DNA of 21,378 nucleotides from Chloroflexota bacterium (lineage in GTDB: Bacteria; Chloroflexota; Dehalococcoidia; UBA3495). The notes under the pieces were generated by a model. The model saw only the letters and a program-made list of their open reading frames with translations. It made no database searches and was not told the DNA's origin. Every line of letters starts with the position of its first letter. Position 1 is the first letter of the stretch. Location: the NCBI GenBank assembly GCA_002716645.1, contig PBBR01000027.1:1-21378 (forward strand), read 5' to 3'. This document shows positions 8,107-15,474 of this stretch, piece by piece. Both the position numbers and the translations under genes were made by a program.

Positions 8107-9411
8107 CTAGGTGTAATCTTCTGAATTTGGCTCCATAATTTTGACTGTCCACACGGCTACGGTTGACAGTAGTACCAATATAGCTGCAATCCAGTAAGCC
8201 AAATCATAGTTGCCGTTGATGTCAAACAGCAATCCCGTTAGTACGCCTCCCACCGCTATTCCGATACTTCTGCCTACATCTACGACACCCATAACAGACC
8301 CTAAAACATTGGACGGATAAATATCTGCTGCTTTAGCTCCTAGAAGTAATCCACTTAGCCCATCGCTCAGACCTGTTAGAGCGACAAATATTATCAAAGC
8401 CCATAAATTGGCGCCCCCAGTAAACAATATAACGACTAGTATTGCCGTGAATGTGAGACCCATAGCGATGGAGAAAACTACCTCTCTGCCAATCTTATCT
8501 GATAGTATCCCAAATGCTGGCCTTGCTCCTATACCGAATAGACCTGCAACACCAATGGCTGCAGCTGACTGCATTTCGCCATAGCCCGCTAGAACGAAAA
8601 ACGCGATGATGTGCAAATTTGTCATTTGGTTGGAAATAGATGATGTTGCCCGCGACGCTAATAGCATCCAGACAGCTGGTTCCTTTAATGCATTAAATCG
8701 GTACACATCATTCGATATATCTGCTGACTGGTGACTTGTATCTATGGTTGATTGCGTATTGGCTTCATTACTGTCAATTTCGAGAATATCTTCAGAATTG
8801 GATAACCCAGGATCTACAATTGGGGGACGTCTTTGTAGCAGAAAGTTTAAGGGCGCTGCTATTAGGAAAAAGACTACTCCAAAGATTCGAAATCCCGCTC
8901 GCCATCCATAATTTGTGACCGCGAGTTGAGCTAGAGGTGTAATAATAGCCTGGCCTGTGGGATTACCAGAATCAGCGATTCCGAGCATGACTCCTTTCGA
9001 TCTGGGGAACCAGGGAGCTAACACCGCTGTAACGGAGAACGAGCCAATAGTGGTATGACCTAGGGCAGATATTAGGCTATAAAATATAAATAATTGCCAC
9101 ATATGGCTGACCATACTGCTAGCCCACCATCCGACAAGAATGACTATACCTGCTAGAGGGAACATGTATTTGGGACCGATTGTATCCAGAAGTTTTCCGA
9201 GTATAGGAGCTGCGAATCCTCCAAAAAGTCCGGCAGCTGAGAATATAGCCGCTGTAATAGCTGCACTTCCCCCGAATCCTTGTCTGAGGGCTGGCAGGAA
9301 TACGGGTTGGCAGTTTTTGACCCCACCTTCTACGATGAGGTTTCCAAAAGATAGGGCTAAAATGACCAATCCATAATTTCTTTTGGGCTTTGTGTTTTTC
9401 TTTTGATCCAT
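8107..9411 (-). CDS. MFS transporter (paralogue B)
   Basis: This is a 434-residue major facilitator carrier with about 12 membrane helices, closely related to the protein at 2848-4116 (about two thirds of residues identical by eye, higher in the second half). Shared signature stretches include VLAPWFPRSKGVMLGIADSG, MTNLHIIAFFVLAGYG, IGARPAFGILSDKIGRE and GLLLGAKAADIYPSNVLGSV. The cytoplasmic central loop (about residues 195-245) is the main point of divergence and is longer and richer in Asp, Asn, Ser and Thr here. The RRPP motif ending helix 6 is kept in both. The two copies probably arose by gene duplication and now bracket the nitronate monooxygenase and nitroreductase block in opposite orientations. 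Substrate is unknown; an organic anion is likely from the family resemblance. Confidence 0.9.
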   Translation of the reverse strand: MDQKKNTKPKRNYGLVILALSFGNLIVEGGVKNCQPVFLPALRQGFGGSAAITAAIFSAAGLFGGFAAPILGKLLDTIGPKYMFPLAGIVILVGWWASSMVSHMWQLFIFYSLISALGHTTIGSFSVTAVLAPWFPRSKGVMLGIADSGNPTGQAIITPLAQLAVTNYGWRAGFRIFGVVFFLIAAPLNFLLQRRPPIVDPGLSNSEDILEIDSNEANTQSTIDTSHQSADISNDVYRFNALKEPAVWMLLASRATSSISNQMTNLHIIAFFVLAGYGEMQSAAAIGVAGLFGIGARPAFGILSDKIGREVVFSIAMGLTFTAILVVILFTGGANLWALIIFVALTGLSDGLSGLLLGAKAADIYPSNVLGSVMGVVDVGRSIGIAVGGVLTGLLFDINGNYDLAYWIAAILVLLSTVAVWTVKIMEPNSEDYT

Positions 9412-9637
9412 AGATTACCCGTGAGACCTTTCTTGACTCTTTACTGTAACCTTATATCTCACAAATCAAGATTGATCTACGGAATAAGGAATCCACTTTT
9501 ACATAGCAACAACAATAATAGATCAGGACGATATTCGGTGTATGATAGGGTATTGTCGTATCGCATGCATTGGACATTATATATGCATTTAAGACAAAAT
9601 TTTCTACGATATTACGATAACCGGGGAGAATAACTCT

Positions 9638-11038
9638 ATGTTTCTTAAAATAGCTACACTTCGCGAGCGCCTTCATGCTGTTATTTTGAATAAAGGTGAA
9701 CAGGGTTACGTGACCGAAGGTTTGGATAAAGAACTAGATTCTCTCCCTGATAGTTATGACAGACTAATTGAATTCGCGGAAGGCCTAGCTTCCTTATCAG
9801 TAAGATCAGATTGGAAATACGTGGAACCTAATGATCTTGACGGTATTTGGGCAGAAGCATCCCCCAATAGACCGGTAGGACAAATAGCAGATGTTAATTT
9901 TGACGATAGTACAAGAAGGGTAGAGGCGGCGTTTCTTGGTTCAATCTGTGGATGTATTTTAGGTAAGCCACTAGAGGCACGATTTACAGGTCACGAGATT
10001 AGAAAAGCGCTACAGCAAATTGGCGAATGGCCTTTGAATCAGTATGTATCCAAACAAATTGAAAGTGTCCTACCACGTGTCCACCGATCATTTCCTGAGA
10101 CGGCTAGAGAATACATCCGCTATGTGGCTCCCGATGATGATATTAACTATACGATTATGGGTATGCTTATTCTTGAAAGATTTGGTCCTGATTTTACTCA
10201 TGCGAATATGAAGGAACTATGGCTGCATCACTTGCCTATCAGTACCACTTTTGGGCCTGAGAGAACGCTGTTGCTGCAGTCTGGAGCAGAGTCCTTTGAT
10301 ATTCAGCACAGAGATTATTTTGCTGATAAGGGTGGTGTAGGATTGAGTGGTGTCTTGGTTCCAGATGAATCAGAAAGCTTCTTAAATGTTTTCAATGACA
10401 TTATGAACCCTGGAGCGGAACTTTGTGGCGCTGCCATCCGAGCGGATGCGTATGGATACGCTTGTCCAGGAAATCCGGAAATGGCAGCAAGTTTGGCATG
10501 GAAAGACGCTAGCTTTACGCATAAAGGGACTGGCATTTATGGGACTATGTTTATTGCGGCGGTTATTGCATGTGCACAAGTTATGCATGATCGTATGGAC
10601 ATAATTGAAACCGCTTTAAGATTCGTTCCCCGTAGGAGTCGTTTCTATGAACGTGTATCTGCTTCTTTGAAAGACGTTAGGGAGTCAGGTGACTGGGAAG
10701 AAGCTTATGCCAAGATCAATAATAAATTTGGGGAATATGGACATTGTCGTATATATCAAGAGATAGGAATGCTTATTAATACTTTTAGTTTTGCTGAAAA
10801 TGTCGGTCATGGAATATGTATTCAAGTCAGTCAGGGTGCGGACACGGATAGTTTTGGCGCTACGTCAGGGTCTATTCTAGGTGCGTATTTTGGGCCAGGT
10901 CATTTAGAATCTAGATGGCTTGAATTGTTTAACGATGATATACATTCTGGTCTGGCATGGTTCTTCGAAAGGTCTTTATCAAAGTTAGGAATTAGGATGG
11001 GTAGATTGCCAAGTACAGTTAAGGAATGGCTTGAATGA
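9638..11038 (+). CDS. ADP-ribosylglycohydrolase-family protein, enlarged
   Basis: This 466-residue protein contains the ADP-ribosylglycohydrolase (ADPRH/DraG) fold. Members use two Mg ions to remove ADP-ribose from proteins or to split related N- and O-glycosidic bonds. The first glycine-rich motif is GSICGCILGKPLEA (101-114). The metal motif APDDDINYT (164-172) stands in place of the usual TDDT, and the last metal motif is GADTDSFGATSGSILG (400-415). NPGAELCGAAIRADAYGYA (257-275) and HKGTGIYGTMFIAA (295-308) complete the core. About 90 extra residues precede the first motif, and the whole is longer than the usual 300-350. Variants with this kind of change often act on small substrates rather than proteins. 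GGGGAG nine bases before ATG 9638 supports the start. It is divergent from MFS paralogue B. Confidence 0.85.
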   Translation: MFLKIATLRERLHAVILNKGEQGYVTEGLDKELDSLPDSYDRLIEFAEGLASLSVRSDWKYVEPNDLDGIWAEASPNRPVGQIADVNFDDSTRRVEAAFLGSICGCILGKPLEARFTGHEIRKALQQIGEWPLNQYVSKQIESVLPRVHRSFPETAREYIRYVAPDDDINYTIMGMLILERFGPDFTHANMKELWLHHLPISTTFGPERTLLLQSGAESFDIQHRDYFADKGGVGLSGVLVPDESESFLNVFNDIMNPGAELCGAAIRADAYGYACPGNPEMAASLAWKDASFTHKGTGIYGTMFIAAVIACAQVMHDRMDIIETALRFVPRRSRFYERVSASLKDVRESGDWEEAYAKINNKFGEYGHCRIYQEIGMLINTFSFAENVGHGICIQVSQGADTDSFGATSGSILGAYFGPGHLESRWLELFNDDIHSGLAWFFERSLSKLGIRMGRLPSTVKEWLE

Positions 11039-11071
11039 TATGGTAAGAAATCTGTCCTAAGGAAGTAATTT

Positions 11072-12226
11072 CTATAAGAGTTTACGATAAGCCAAATTTT
11101 CCATTAAGGACGAAATTCCAAATTCCCATTTGGGACAGTCTGTTGAAAAGTTTACGGTGTTTGTAAGTTCTCCCAGTAGAGGTTCTGAGATTGTCACTCT
11201 ATCTCCTAGTTTATGCGTGAACCCTTCACCAGGTATATCTCTGTCTTCAGTAGGGGCAAATAATGTTCCCAAAAATAGCATGAATCCATCTGGATATTGG
11301 TGGTTAGCACCACATGTCTGCCGGACCAAGTCCCTTGGAGAGCGGCTGATTTCTCGCATTGAGCTTGTTCCATGCAGAATATATCCATCTGTGCCTTGAA
11401 CCTTTAATGTTAGCTCCGCAGAATTAACTTGTTCGATGCCAAATTCATCATCAAATAAACGTATGAATGGTCCAATAGAGCACGATGCATTATTATCTTT
11501 AGATTTTCCTAATAGGAGTGCAGATCTGCCTTCAATATCTCTTAGGTTTACGTCATTTCCCAGTGTAGCGCCCGATATAGCTCCGCGACTATTCACGGCT
11601 AGTACGATTTCGGGTTCTGGATTGTTCCATGTGGACGTCGGAAGTATACCGATATCAGATCCATGTCCGACAGAGGACAGGACAGGGCATTTGGTAAAAA
11701 CCTCTGCGTCAACTCCTATGCCCACTTCTAGATATTGGGACCATATACCTTCATTGATTAGTATTTCCTTAATTTCTTGAGCTTGCGAAGATCCAGGAAT
11801 GATATTTTTTAGGTTATTGCCAATTAGCTCGCCAATATTAATGCGGATGGCATCGGCTTTTTTAGGATCGCCAGCAGCCCGTTCTTCTATCACTCGTTCT
11901 ACCATTGAATTTGCGAAAGTAACTCCGCATGCCTTAATTGCCTGAAGATCGCATGGGGGAAGTAGGGAGATATTTAGACCGTTCTGATTTTCTTCAGGAT
12001 TTCTAATTGTGTTTTCTATATCCGATAAACTAGCTAATATTTCTCCGTTAAATGTGGTTGCGTAATGTTTAGGGTGGTCAAGTTCCAACAATTTGGTCAT
12101 TGTGGGTATGTCTTTGGAAGTGATATCCCAAATCATGTTATCTCTGATAGTAACTATGCTTGGGCCACAGACTTTGTGGTTCCATACTCTTCCTATAAAA
12201 GTACCCTGATCGTAAATTGTCATCAT
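11072..12226 (-). CDS. Fumarylacetoacetate hydrolase-family protein, resembling 2-keto-3-deoxy-arabinonate dehydratase
   Basis: This 384-residue protein belongs to the FAH superfamily and most resembles the AraD1-type group, in which 2-dehydro-3-deoxy-D-arabinonate dehydratase converts a keto-deoxy sugar acid to 2-oxoglutarate semialdehyde. Typical stretches are CGVTFANSMVERVIEERA (100-117), WSQYLEVGIGVDAEVFTK (162-179), WNNPEPEIVLAVNSRG (200-215), GNDVNLRDIEGRSALLLGK (223-241) and HQYPDGFMLFLGT. Likely metal ligands are E175, E204, E206 and D225. The double ATG at the start (MMTIYD) leaves a three-base ambiguity; AGGA precedes it. It lies downstream of the GMC gene on the same strand but beyond that gene's terminator. 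The sugar-acid role is supported by the neighbouring GMC oxidoreductase and HpaI-type aldolase; the exact substrate is inference. Confidence 0.85.
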   Translation of the reverse strand: MMTIYDQGTFIGRVWNHKVCGPSIVTIRDNMIWDITSKDIPTMTKLLELDHPKHYATTFNGEILASLSDIENTIRNPEENQNGLNISLLPPCDLQAIKACGVTFANSMVERVIEERAAGDPKKADAIRINIGELIGNNLKNIIPGSSQAQEIKEILINEGIWSQYLEVGIGVDAEVFTKCPVLSSVGHGSDIGILPTSTWNNPEPEIVLAVNSRGAISGATLGNDVNLRDIEGRSALLLGKSKDNNASCSIGPFIRLFDDEFGIEQVNSAELTLKVQGTDGYILHGTSSMREISRSPRDLVRQTCGANHQYPDGFMLFLGTLFAPTEDRDIPGEGFTHKLGDRVTISEPLLGELTNTVNFSTDCPKWEFGISSLMENLAYRKLL

Positions 12227-12260
12227 TTAATCCTGGTATCTATCTGTTGGGTGATAAGTA

Positions 12261-12288
12261 AAAGCCCCCTGACTCATCAGGAGGCTTT
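12261..12288 (-). terminator. Intrinsic terminator downstream of the GMC oxidoreductase gene
   Basis: Two 12-base arms (12261-12272 and 12277-12288) pair with one mismatch around the loop CTCA. On the minus strand the stem ends in GGCTTTTACTT, a short T tract. It lies 20 bases after the GMC stop and 35 bases before the FAH-family start, so that gene needs its own promoter or is reached by read-through. Confidence 0.7.
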
Positions 12289-12307
12289 AGATGTCTACAG
12301 TTGAGAC

Positions 12308-13882
12308 TTATTTAGGGGCTATCCACTCTACTACACGTTCACCAATCATTATTACGGTGGGATGAATGCCGCCTGAACGCGGTATACGGGGTATTACCGA
12401 AGCGTCTGCTATGAACAACTCTTCTACACCTTTAACGCGGCAATATTGATCTACTACAGCCATCGGATCGGAATCAGGACCCATTTTGCAGGTTCCTGAT
12501 ACGTGTCTTGCGGTGCCGACAGTCTGCCTGATCCATAAATCCAATGCGTCGTCGTCGTTTAAGATTTCGTCAGTTGGTTGTATACGGTGATCTAATACGT
12601 TTTCGTACGCTTCTGATTCTAGGACTTCGACTCCAAATCTTATGCCCTCACGTACCCGGCGGATATCGTTAGGATGTTGCAGATAACAATAATTGAATGA
12701 TGGCTGAACACTAGCCTCGTCAGACGCTAATCTTACGTGCCCTGTTCCATCAGGGAGTCCTAGAGTACATGATATTCGTGCTGCCCTGTCTGCGGGAACA
12801 TCTCCCGTCAAGTATTTGGTTCTTACACCAGCTACACGCTCTTCCCTTTCATCAATAACCGTTGTCGTTCGAAGTACCATGTCGTTCTTCTGTTCTGAAC
12901 CAGTAGAGGTATAGTGCAGCCCAAAGTGGGCTGCGTCCTCACCGGTTTCTAAAACAATTCCGTCCTTGACTTTAAAAGTGATCTGGGCACTTAGATGATT
13001 CATAAGATTCTGCCCAACCCCTGGAGACTCTTGTATTTGTGGGATGCCAAATTGCTCTAATTGTTCTTTGGGACCTATTCCCGATAACATGAGCAGCTGC
13101 GGAGACCTGATTGCTCCTGAACTTAGGACTACACGTCCCGCTCCGACTGTGAATATTTCACCCCCACTTTCTGCTTCCACACCAACAGCTTTCTTACCAT
13201 CGAATAGTATTTTTCTAACGTGGACTTGTCCTCGCACCGTGAGGTTGAGACAATGCCTCATTGGGTTTAGGTATGCTAGAGCAGTGCTCACCCTAACTCC
13301 GTCGAGATTATTTGTGGGGGAAACTCCGATACCGGAAGGGTTCGCCCCGTTAGTGTCTTCTACACTAGGGTAGCCTGCACCGGTTAAAGCAGTGTGGAAT
13401 GCCTTTTGTATGTCTGGTAAGGCTCCTGATTGGCGACGTCTTACCGGCATAGGTCCGTCGGTACCGTGAAAATCATCCCTAATGTCTGAATCATTTTCCA
13501 TTTTCCTAAAGAATGGTAGGACTTTTGTGTAAGACCATTCTTCATTACCTAATGATGCCCATGACTCGAAATCTTCTGGAAGTCCTCTCTGCATGGCTTG
13601 TCCATTAATGGACGATCCGCCACCAATTACTTTTCCTTGAGCAACATGGATTTCCCCTTGTTCTTCGGTTATCGTGCCACGTAGAGCCCAATTGTGATCT
13701 GATTCTGGTGACTCGGCATATCTGGTATGACCATACTTCACTTCGTCTGGTAACGCATCAAATTCAGGGTAGTCTGTACCTGCTTCTAGTAATAATACGG
13801 AAGTGTCGGGATCTTCCGCCAATCTGCTGGCTAGAACTGAGCCTGCTGCTCCTCCTCCGACTACTATAACGTCATATTTCAT
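12308..13882 (-). CDS. GMC-family FAD-dependent oxidoreductase (choline dehydrogenase-like)
   Basis: This 524-residue flavoprotein belongs to the glucose-methanol-choline family, which oxidises alcohols or sugars with FAD. The FAD site VIVVGGGAAGSVLASRLAE (5-23) with LLEAG (31-35) opens the protein. The first family signature is GKVIGGGSSINGQAMQRG (about 83-100), and the second is SSGAIRSPQLLMLSGIGP. The C-terminal active-site histidine is H460 in ARHVSGTCKMG; FIADASVIPRIPRSGG and HPTVIMIGER follow. The second catalytic His or Asn of the family falls in GGIHPT (503-509), where a histidine, H507, is one residue out of the usual place, so its role should be treated with care. GAGGTG five bases before the ATG is a good ribosome-binding site. 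The promoter overlaps two palindromes that a divergent XRE regulator could bind. Substrate unknown; sugar or alcohol likely. Confidence 0.92.
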   Translation of the reverse strand: MKYDVIVVGGGAAGSVLASRLAEDPDTSVLLLEAGTDYPEFDALPDEVKYGHTRYAESPESDHNWALRGTITEEQGEIHVAQGKVIGGGSSINGQAMQRGLPEDFESWASLGNEEWSYTKVLPFFRKMENDSDIRDDFHGTDGPMPVRRRQSGALPDIQKAFHTALTGAGYPSVEDTNGANPSGIGVSPTNNLDGVRVSTALAYLNPMRHCLNLTVRGQVHVRKILFDGKKAVGVEAESGGEIFTVGAGRVVLSSGAIRSPQLLMLSGIGPKEQLEQFGIPQIQESPGVGQNLMNHLSAQITFKVKDGIVLETGEDAAHFGLHYTSTGSEQKNDMVLRTTTVIDEREERVAGVRTKYLTGDVPADRAARISCTLGLPDGTGHVRLASDEASVQPSFNYCYLQHPNDIRRVREGIRFGVEVLESEAYENVLDHRIQPTDEILNDDDALDLWIRQTVGTARHVSGTCKMGPDSDPMAVVDQYCRVKGVEELFIADASVIPRIPRSGGIHPTVIMIGERVVEWIAPK

Positions 13883-13927
13883 GACTTCACCTCTTGTATA
13901 TTTAATAATGCTGGTGTGTTCTGGCCC

Positions 13928-13960
13928 GGTATTATACCAAAATGTTAGTAAAGGTATACC
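13928..13960 (-). promoter_or_regulatory. Predicted GMC promoter with paired palindromic operators
   Basis: On the minus strand a perfect TATAAT (13936-13931) lies within the 11-base palindrome GGTATAATACC (13928-13938). A second palindrome, GGTATACC (13953-13960), covers the position of the -35 hexamer at 17-base spacing, and no consensus -35 is otherwise present. Centres are about 23 bases apart, near two helical turns. Both lie between the divergent GMC and XRE genes, which suggests they are sites for the XRE protein. Confidence 0.55.
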
Positions 13961-14067
13961 AGAAAAAGAGTTTTAGGCTGCACTGTCAAAGTTCTGCTTG
14001 ATATATTGGTGTTTAGCGATTATAAACAACGTGACAATGATCAATATACAAGCGTTTGAGAGATGCG

Positions 14068-14508
14068 ATGCCTACGATACGAGAAGCACGAGTTAGTAAA
14101 GGGCTGACCCAGTTTCAACTTGCAGACATTATGAAAGTCACTATTAATCAAGTATCAGCCTGGGAACGCGGTATTAATCAACCAAGGTTAGCGAATGTTA
14201 AGAAGTTATGTTTTATCTTAGATCTCAGTATTGATAATCTTGATTTTCCGATGTCGCAAGAAGATGTTGATATATTATCTAGGATAAAAACAAACCAGTC
14301 TGAATTGGTGTTACACAGGGTCAATGCTATGATTGCTCAGTCAACGTTTGCCGAGGACGACTCACACAAAGACCTTGAGATTGTCAGTACCAACGACGAT
14401 AAACCGACAACCCGTCGTCGGAGGATGGATTTTACCAATCCATCTTACGAAGATACTTGGAATGTTAGATTCGTTGACCCTTACCGGATAGACCACGAGG
14501 CATCATAA
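14068..14508 (+). CDS. XRE-family helix-turn-helix transcriptional regulator
   Basis: This small protein of 146 residues has an N-terminal Cro/C1-type HTH at about 3-60: IREARVSKGLTQFQLADIM, then VTINQVSAWERGINQPRLAN as the recognition half and LCFILDLSIDNLDF as the last helix. The C-terminal 85 residues match no family I recognise; they are polar, with an acidic stretch (about 92-112), TTRRRR (114-119) and an aromatic tail (WNVRFVDPYRIDHEAS). There is no sensor domain, so it could respond through the tail or act by level alone. I took ATG 14068; a TTG at 14056 would add four residues. It is divergent from the GMC gene and ends only five bases from the convergent aldolase gene. Control of the GMC gene through the GGTAT/ATACC palindromes is inference. 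Confidence 0.85.
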   Translation: MPTIREARVSKGLTQFQLADIMKVTINQVSAWERGINQPRLANVKKLCFILDLSIDNLDFPMSQEDVDILSRIKTNQSELVLHRVNAMIAQSTFAEDDSHKDLEIVSTNDDKPTTRRRRMDFTNPSYEDTWNVRFVDPYRIDHEAS

Positions 14509-14513
14509 AAAAA

Positions 14514-15290
14514 TTACTTGTTTAATTCTGATGCCACCCTTTTCTGGAAATCCTCTGCTCCTAGACGTAGTAAACCTGTTGCGGATACGGTTACAAAATT
14601 TGCTCCTAATTTGATGAATTCTGCAACTCCTGCCGCATCAGATGGTGCGTTACCGCCTACCCCAACGTTTAATCCGGCCGCTCGAATCCTCGGTATAACG
14701 CTTGCCATTACTTTTCTTACTTCATCTCTTCCTGGATTGCCCATACTTTGTCCTAGATCTGACGCTGCTACGTGATATACATCAGGTCCTTTGGTGTCTA
14801 GGATTTGGTCAAGGTTTGAAACGGCTTCTACTTCCTCAACCATAGGTATTACCAGTAATTGTGAATTAACCCATTGGGTGGATTCAACGGGATTTGTTCC
14901 GATACCGTAATCATGAGCTCTCCCACCACCTGCCATCCCTCTATTTCCTTCTGGGTAATACCTTGCCGCTCGAGCTACATCTGAAGCATCCTCAGGGGTA
15001 TTAATATGTGGAACTATTATTCCTTGCAAGCCTCTGTCGAGGTACCTAAGTATTGTCGAGTCTTCGTGGTTTGGTATGCGTGCAATAGGAGTGATGTTGA
15101 ATGATTCTGCTGCCCTGACCATGTGCTCAACTTGGTCTAGGTTCATGGGCCCGTGTTCGCAATCGATCATCACAAAATCGAAACCTATGGCGCCGAATAA
15201 TTCTACTTGGTCTGGTGAATACCTAGATATAATGGCGCCGAATACTACTTTCCCTTCACTTAAACTTTTCTTAGTTGTATTAGTTCTCAT
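14514..15290 (-). CDS. HpcH/HpaI-family aldolase (2-keto-3-deoxy sugar acid aldolase type)
   Basis: This 258-residue TIM-barrel enzyme belongs to the HpcH/HpaI class II aldolase family, which cleaves 4-hydroxy-2-keto acids such as 2-keto-3-deoxyglucarate or 4-hydroxy-2-oxoheptanedioate to pyruvate and an aldehyde. Conserved residues line up with HpaI: the MIDCEHGP motif (41-48) with D43 and catalytic H46, R71 in ARIP, metal ligands E152 (PMVEE) and D178 (ASDLGQSMG, 176-184), and the glycine-rich RGMAGGGRAHDYG (117-129). Length matches the family. Start ATG at 15290 has GGGAG about 11 bases upstream. With the FAH-family and GMC genes it suggests oxidative breakdown of a sugar or sugar acid; the aldehyde product and true substrate are not determined. 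Confidence 0.9.
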   Translation of the reverse strand: MRTNTTKKSLSEGKVVFGAIISRYSPDQVELFGAIGFDFVMIDCEHGPMNLDQVEHMVRAAESFNITPIARIPNHEDSTILRYLDRGLQGIIVPHINTPEDASDVARAARYYPEGNRGMAGGGRAHDYGIGTNPVESTQWVNSQLLVIPMVEEVEAVSNLDQILDTKGPDVYHVAASDLGQSMGNPGRDEVRKVMASVIPRIRAAGLNVGVGGNAPSDAAGVAEFIKLGANFVTVSATGLLRLGAEDFQKRVASELNK

Positions 15291-15394
15291 ATTGTTCTAG
15301 CTCCCTCTAATGGCCTTGCTACCACATTTGTAGTTGTAATTTTTTATATGACAATTTAGACCGATATATTGAATATATTGTAGAGTCTTGACGG

Positions 15395-15423
15395 TTGACT
15401 GAGAAGCCCCCAGACAAGATACT
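15395..15423 (+). promoter_or_regulatory. Predicted promoter of the LLM-flavoprotein operon
   Basis: TTGACT (15395-15400) and GATACT (15418-15423) are separated by 17 bases and lie 52 bases before the ATG at 15475. A second TTGACG at 15388-15393 overlaps the same area. The leader ends in a strong GGAGGAG ribosome-binding site. Confidence 0.4.
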
Positions 15424-15474
15424 GTCGGAAACATGGTTGCCAAGTAAAGTATATGTAATTATTGGAGGAGTGAT

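Noticed and set aside
9465..9588. ATCAA-GA-TTGAT inverted repeat and two ATGCAT copies in the 226-base divergent region
   Set aside because: Short A/T-rich palindromes of this size are expected by chance; no matching -35/-10 pair supports a regulatory role.
9452..9676. 74-residue minus-strand ORF in the MFS/ADP-ribosylglycohydrolase intergenic region
   Set aside because: It overlaps the start of the ADP-ribosylglycohydrolase-family gene, has no ribosome-binding site or recognisable motif, and the region is better read as a divergent promoter area.
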